Source: Evtepia sp.
GTDB lineage: Bacteria; Bacillota; Clostridia; Oscillospirales; Oscillospiraceae
NCBI GenBank assembly: GCA_029256465.1
Contig: JAQSXW010000065.1
Location: forward strand, 1-7,483
DNA: 7,483 nt
Direction: 5' to 3'
Shown: in pieces, positions 5,572-7,483 of the stretch
Layout of the letters: every line of letters starts with the position of its first letter
How positions within the stretch are numbered: position 1 is the stretch's first letter
Made by a program: the position numbers and the translations under genes
The notes under the pieces: model-generated
Database searches by the model: none
Told to the model about the DNA's origin: nothing
Seen by the model: only the letters and a program-made list of their open reading frames with translations

Positions 5572-6996
5572 TTGCCCGACTTATTAGGCATAACCAATCC
5601 GGTGCCGGGATTTGACAGTACTGCGAATAATCGCAATCTTCCGATTCCGCCCGGTAGTACACAAATTCAGAATGTTCCGGACCCTTCCCGCGTGAATCGT
5701 TCAGATGGCCGTACGGAGCAGCAAGATGCGGGAACTGAGTCATCGGTTCCGCGGTTTGATTCGAACTTTCAGACCTTCCTGCAGAGGCTCAGGGAAGCAC
5801 CGGATTTGGTTGCCGAGTTTTCTCGGTTTTTGTCTGGCCGGACGGGGACGGTTGTTTCCTCTGGTATGGGTGCAGGTATAGCGGAAGAACTATCGCGGTT
5901 TATGCAAATGCTTCCGATGGATCGGTCTGAGTTTTTACGTTTTTTAACTAGTCAGATTGATACCGGAACCCGATTTAATGGTCCACTTTTTTCTGTTTTG
6001 CGGAATGCTTATCAGAATGCAAACTCGGAGGGGATGCGTGCCGATATTTTGCAATTTCTCAAGCGGTACAGTGACTACTCATCCAGTACGCATATTGAGG
6101 GGAATTTATTGCGCAATCTGAACTTAATGGCAAGAGCCATTCCTGCTAGTTGGGGCAATGATTTGATGAATCTCATCGCGCAATTACAAAACGGCATAAC
6201 AGCTGGGGATCGAACTGGCAACTTGAAGCTGCTTCAAGGAGAAATTCTTCCTTACATGTCGGAATATGTAGGACGCACCCATGATTTGGGCCGCGCCAGA
6301 GGGTTTATGACTTTGCTTTCTCTGGATATTTCCCGATATGAAAATGGAACCGAAGCAAATCTGATCCAAGCCTTTAACCAATTGAAAAATTACACGCTTT
6401 TGCGGGATAAATTGGGGAATCTAGATAAGCGGGCTCTACTCAATTTGCTCCAAAATACCGGTTTTGCGCGGGCTGCACAGGTGAATCCATTTGCGAATCA
6501 ATTAGCAGCAATTTCCGAACATATGCTCCGTGGAGGGGGAGGGATGGAAACACAACAAGTATTTCAGGAAGTGATTTCCTCCTTACTGGTAAACGAGAGT
6601 GTTTATATGACGGTGAATCACTTTGTGATCCCAATGGAGTGGGATGGCAAATTGATGTTTTCCGAACTGTGGGTGGATCCGGATGCGGAGTCGAACACCG
6701 GGGGGTCAGAAAAAGAGAAAACCATGCGATTCCTATTCAAGTTAGATATACAGTCCTTGGGATTCTTTGATATGGTCCTAACTTGTCGGGGGGAGACTGT
6801 GGATCTGCAAATCCAATGCCCAGAAAAAATGGCCCCTTTCACTGGGGTTGTGGAGAATCATCTGACCCGTATTTTGAAAGAAAACGGGTTGCAGGCCAGA
6901 GCGGTTCGTGTGAAGAAGATGGAGCGCCCCTTCGAGATCTCGGAGGTGTTCCCTAAAATTTTTGAAGGGAAGGACAGCGTCAATGTCAAAGTCTAG
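5572..6996 (+). CDS. FliK-like/YlqG-like protein, probable flagellar export-switch partner
   Basis: This is a 474-residue protein with no signal peptide or membrane segment. Residues 1-60 are Pro/Asn/Ser-rich and look disordered. Residues 65-350 are helical with repeated Leu-rich segments. The C-terminal part (about 355-450) is the most compact, containing MEWDGKLMFSELWVDPD (355-371), FLFKLDIQSLGFFDMVLTC (387-405) and ENHLTRILKENGL (428-440). This strand-strand-helix layout resembles the C-terminal hook-length-control domain of FliK, which contacts the FlhB switch. The next gene encodes a stand-alone FlhB C-terminal domain and overlaps this one by 14 bases. The same pairing is known to me as ylqG-ylqH in Bacillus, which supports a role in export specificity (inference). 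The start is TTG with GGGGTGAT upstream and an in-frame stop just before it. The family call is moderate: the sequence is divergent and would often be annotated as hypothetical. Confidence 0.8.
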   Translation: MPDLLGITNPVPGFDSTANNRNLPIPPGSTQIQNVPDPSRVNRSDGRTEQQDAGTESSVPRFDSNFQTFLQRLREAPDLVAEFSRFLSGRTGTVVSSGMGAGIAEELSRFMQMLPMDRSEFLRFLTSQIDTGTRFNGPLFSVLRNAYQNANSEGMRADILQFLKRYSDYSSSTHIEGNLLRNLNLMARAIPASWGNDLMNLIAQLQNGITAGDRTGNLKLLQGEILPYMSEYVGRTHDLGRARGFMTLLSLDISRYENGTEANLIQAFNQLKNYTLLRDKLGNLDKRALLNLLQNTGFARAAQVNPFANQLAAISEHMLRGGGGMETQQVFQEVISSLLVNESVYMTVNHFVIPMEWDGKLMFSELWVDPDAESNTGGSEKEKTMRFLFKLDIQSLGFFDMVLTCRGETVDLQIQCPEKMAPFTGVVENHLTRILKENGLQARAVRVKKMERPFEISEVFPKIFEGKDSVNVKV

Positions 6997-7342
6997 TTTT
7001 CAGGGAGGCCCTGCACGTCGCGCTGTAGCCCTTCAATATGGTGGGACAGATACAGCTCCTGTCATTGTGGCCTCCGGTATGGGATACCTTGCAGAAAAAA
7101 TCGTAGAAGTAGCGGCCGACAGTGGCGTACCTATTTATGAAGACAATTCATTGGCCACGATGTTGTCCCAAATGAAGTTAGGTCAAGAGATTCCTGAGTC
7201 TCTGTATCAAGCAATTGTAGACATTTATTTATACTTCTTGGAATTTGATCCTAACGATCCTGAAAAAAAATCTCGGCAAGAGATGTTAGGCGATTTAGCA
7301 GTATTATCAAAGTCGGACGAAACGGGAGAGGAGGATGTTTAA
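6983..7342 (+). CDS. FlhB C-terminal-domain protein (YlqH/FlhX type), no membrane part
   Basis: The 119-residue cytoplasmic protein matches the C-terminal part of FlhB/YscU export switch proteins: VALQYGG, APVIVASGMGYLAEKIVEVA, GVPIYEDNSLATML, LGQEIPESLYQAI and an aromatic DIYLYFLEF helix. Full FlhB has four transmembrane helices and an autocleaving NPTH motif. Here the membrane part is absent and the NPTH position reads GPAR (residues 9-12), so self-cleavage is not expected. The equivalent small protein FlhX in Helicobacter can, as I recall, replace the cleaved FlhB fragment. YlqH in Bacillus is of the same kind. I chose the ATG at 6983-6985 (AGGA 8 bases upstream) over a TTG at 6962, which adds seven residues unlike the family. 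It overlaps the preceding gene by 14 bases and the next by 1 base (TAATG), indicating one translationally coupled operon. Confidence 0.9.
   Translation: MSKSSFQGGPARRAVALQYGGTDTAPVIVASGMGYLAEKIVEVAADSGVPIYEDNSLATMLSQMKLGQEIPESLYQAIVDIYLYFLEFDPNDPEKKSRQEMLGDLAVLSKSDETGEEDV
7329..7334 (+). promoter_or_regulatory. Ribosome binding site for the gene at 7342
   Basis: AGGAGG lies 7 bases before the ATG at 7342-7344, inside the last codons of the FlhB-like gene. It confirms that the short terminal frame is a real gene start. Confidence 0.85.
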
Positions 7343-7483
7343 TGTCTTATCGTTATATTCTCTCGGACAGCTGTAGTACCCCTTTGGCCCGGGGCTATTT
7401 AGAAAATCCTCCAGATGCATCGGTTTGGCATTTGCGGATTCTGGACGACACAATGGAGAATTTGTTGGAACATGATGTTTTTC
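7342..7483 (+). CDS. Unrecognised protein, N-terminal part only (runs off the window)
   Basis: Forty-seven codons are visible, starting MSYRYILSDSCSTPLARGYL and continuing through VWHLRILDDTMENLLEHDVF to the edge. The start is firm: ATG with a perfect AGGAGG 7 bases upstream and a 1-base overlap with the preceding stop. The visible part looks like a small beta-rich domain (alternating YRYIL, VWHLRIL). There is no signal peptide or membrane segment. I do not recognise the family with certainty. The layout could fit a PilZ-like or similar beta-barrel adaptor, but no diagnostic motif is visible here. Its position third in a FliK-like/FlhB-like operon suggests a motility-linked or surface-related role (inference). 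Confidence 0.7.
   Translation, partial: MSYRYILSDSCSTPLARGYLENPPDASVWHLRILDDTMENLLEHDVF

Noticed and set aside
5531..5743. Minus-strand open frame ending at the TAA just upstream of cheA
   Set aside because: It is in the cheA frame but is antisense to the FliK-like gene. Its product has no HPt-like sequence, so it is not a displaced CheA N-terminus.
6962..6982. TTG start giving a seven-residue longer FlhB-like protein
   Set aside because: The ATG at 6983 has AGGA at proper spacing and gives the family-like N-terminus. The extra residues only arise from reading into the upstream gene.

Overview
The window is a chemotaxis and flagellar gene cluster from what looks like a motile Gram-positive bacterium of the class Clostridia. 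The signs are strong AGGAGG-type ribosome binding sites, several GTG and TTG starts, sigma-28 (SigD)-like promoters of the Bacillus/Clostridium pattern, a CheA whose phosphorylation motif (IFRIMHTIKGSSAMM) resembles the type I recall from Lachnospiraceae and relatives, and a gene pair resembling Bacillus ylqG-ylqH. The family-level placement is inference.

Left part, minus strand (1-860): flgM (anti-sigma-28 factor) overlaps flgN (hook-filament junction chaperone). flgN is interrupted by an in-frame TAA at 238-240. The same reading frame continues as convincing FlgN sequence to the window edge, so this is a point nonsense change rather than a frameshift. A sigma-28-like promoter (834-860) drives flgM, and its -35 element lies inside the terminator of the upstream che operon.

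Middle part, minus strand (851-5534): a four-gene chemotaxis signalling operon, cheA-cheW-cheR-cheB. It is headed by a second sigma-28-like promoter (5508-5534) and ended by a 17-bp perfect hairpin terminator (851-897). It encodes the histidine kinase, its receptor coupling protein, and both receptor-adaptation enzymes (methyltransferase and methylesterase). No cheY, cheC, cheD or receptor gene is in the window. The only usable start codon of cheA (TTG, 5479) leaves out the segment that appears to encode the first helix of the HPt domain.

Right part, plus strand (5572-7483): divergent from cheA is a tightly packed operon. It holds a FliK-like/YlqG-like protein, a stand-alone FlhB C-terminal-domain protein (YlqH/FlhX type, with NPTH replaced by GPAR), and the start of an unrecognised conserved-looking gene that runs off the end. 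This group probably acts on the flagellar export switch.

Together: sigma-28 would turn on both the che operon and flgM, and FlgM would feed back on sigma-28. The flgN lesion and the short cheA 5' end raise the possibility that motility is decaying in this lineage or strain, or that the assembly carries errors. I found no RNA genes, CRISPR arrays, insertion sequences or mobile-element signatures.
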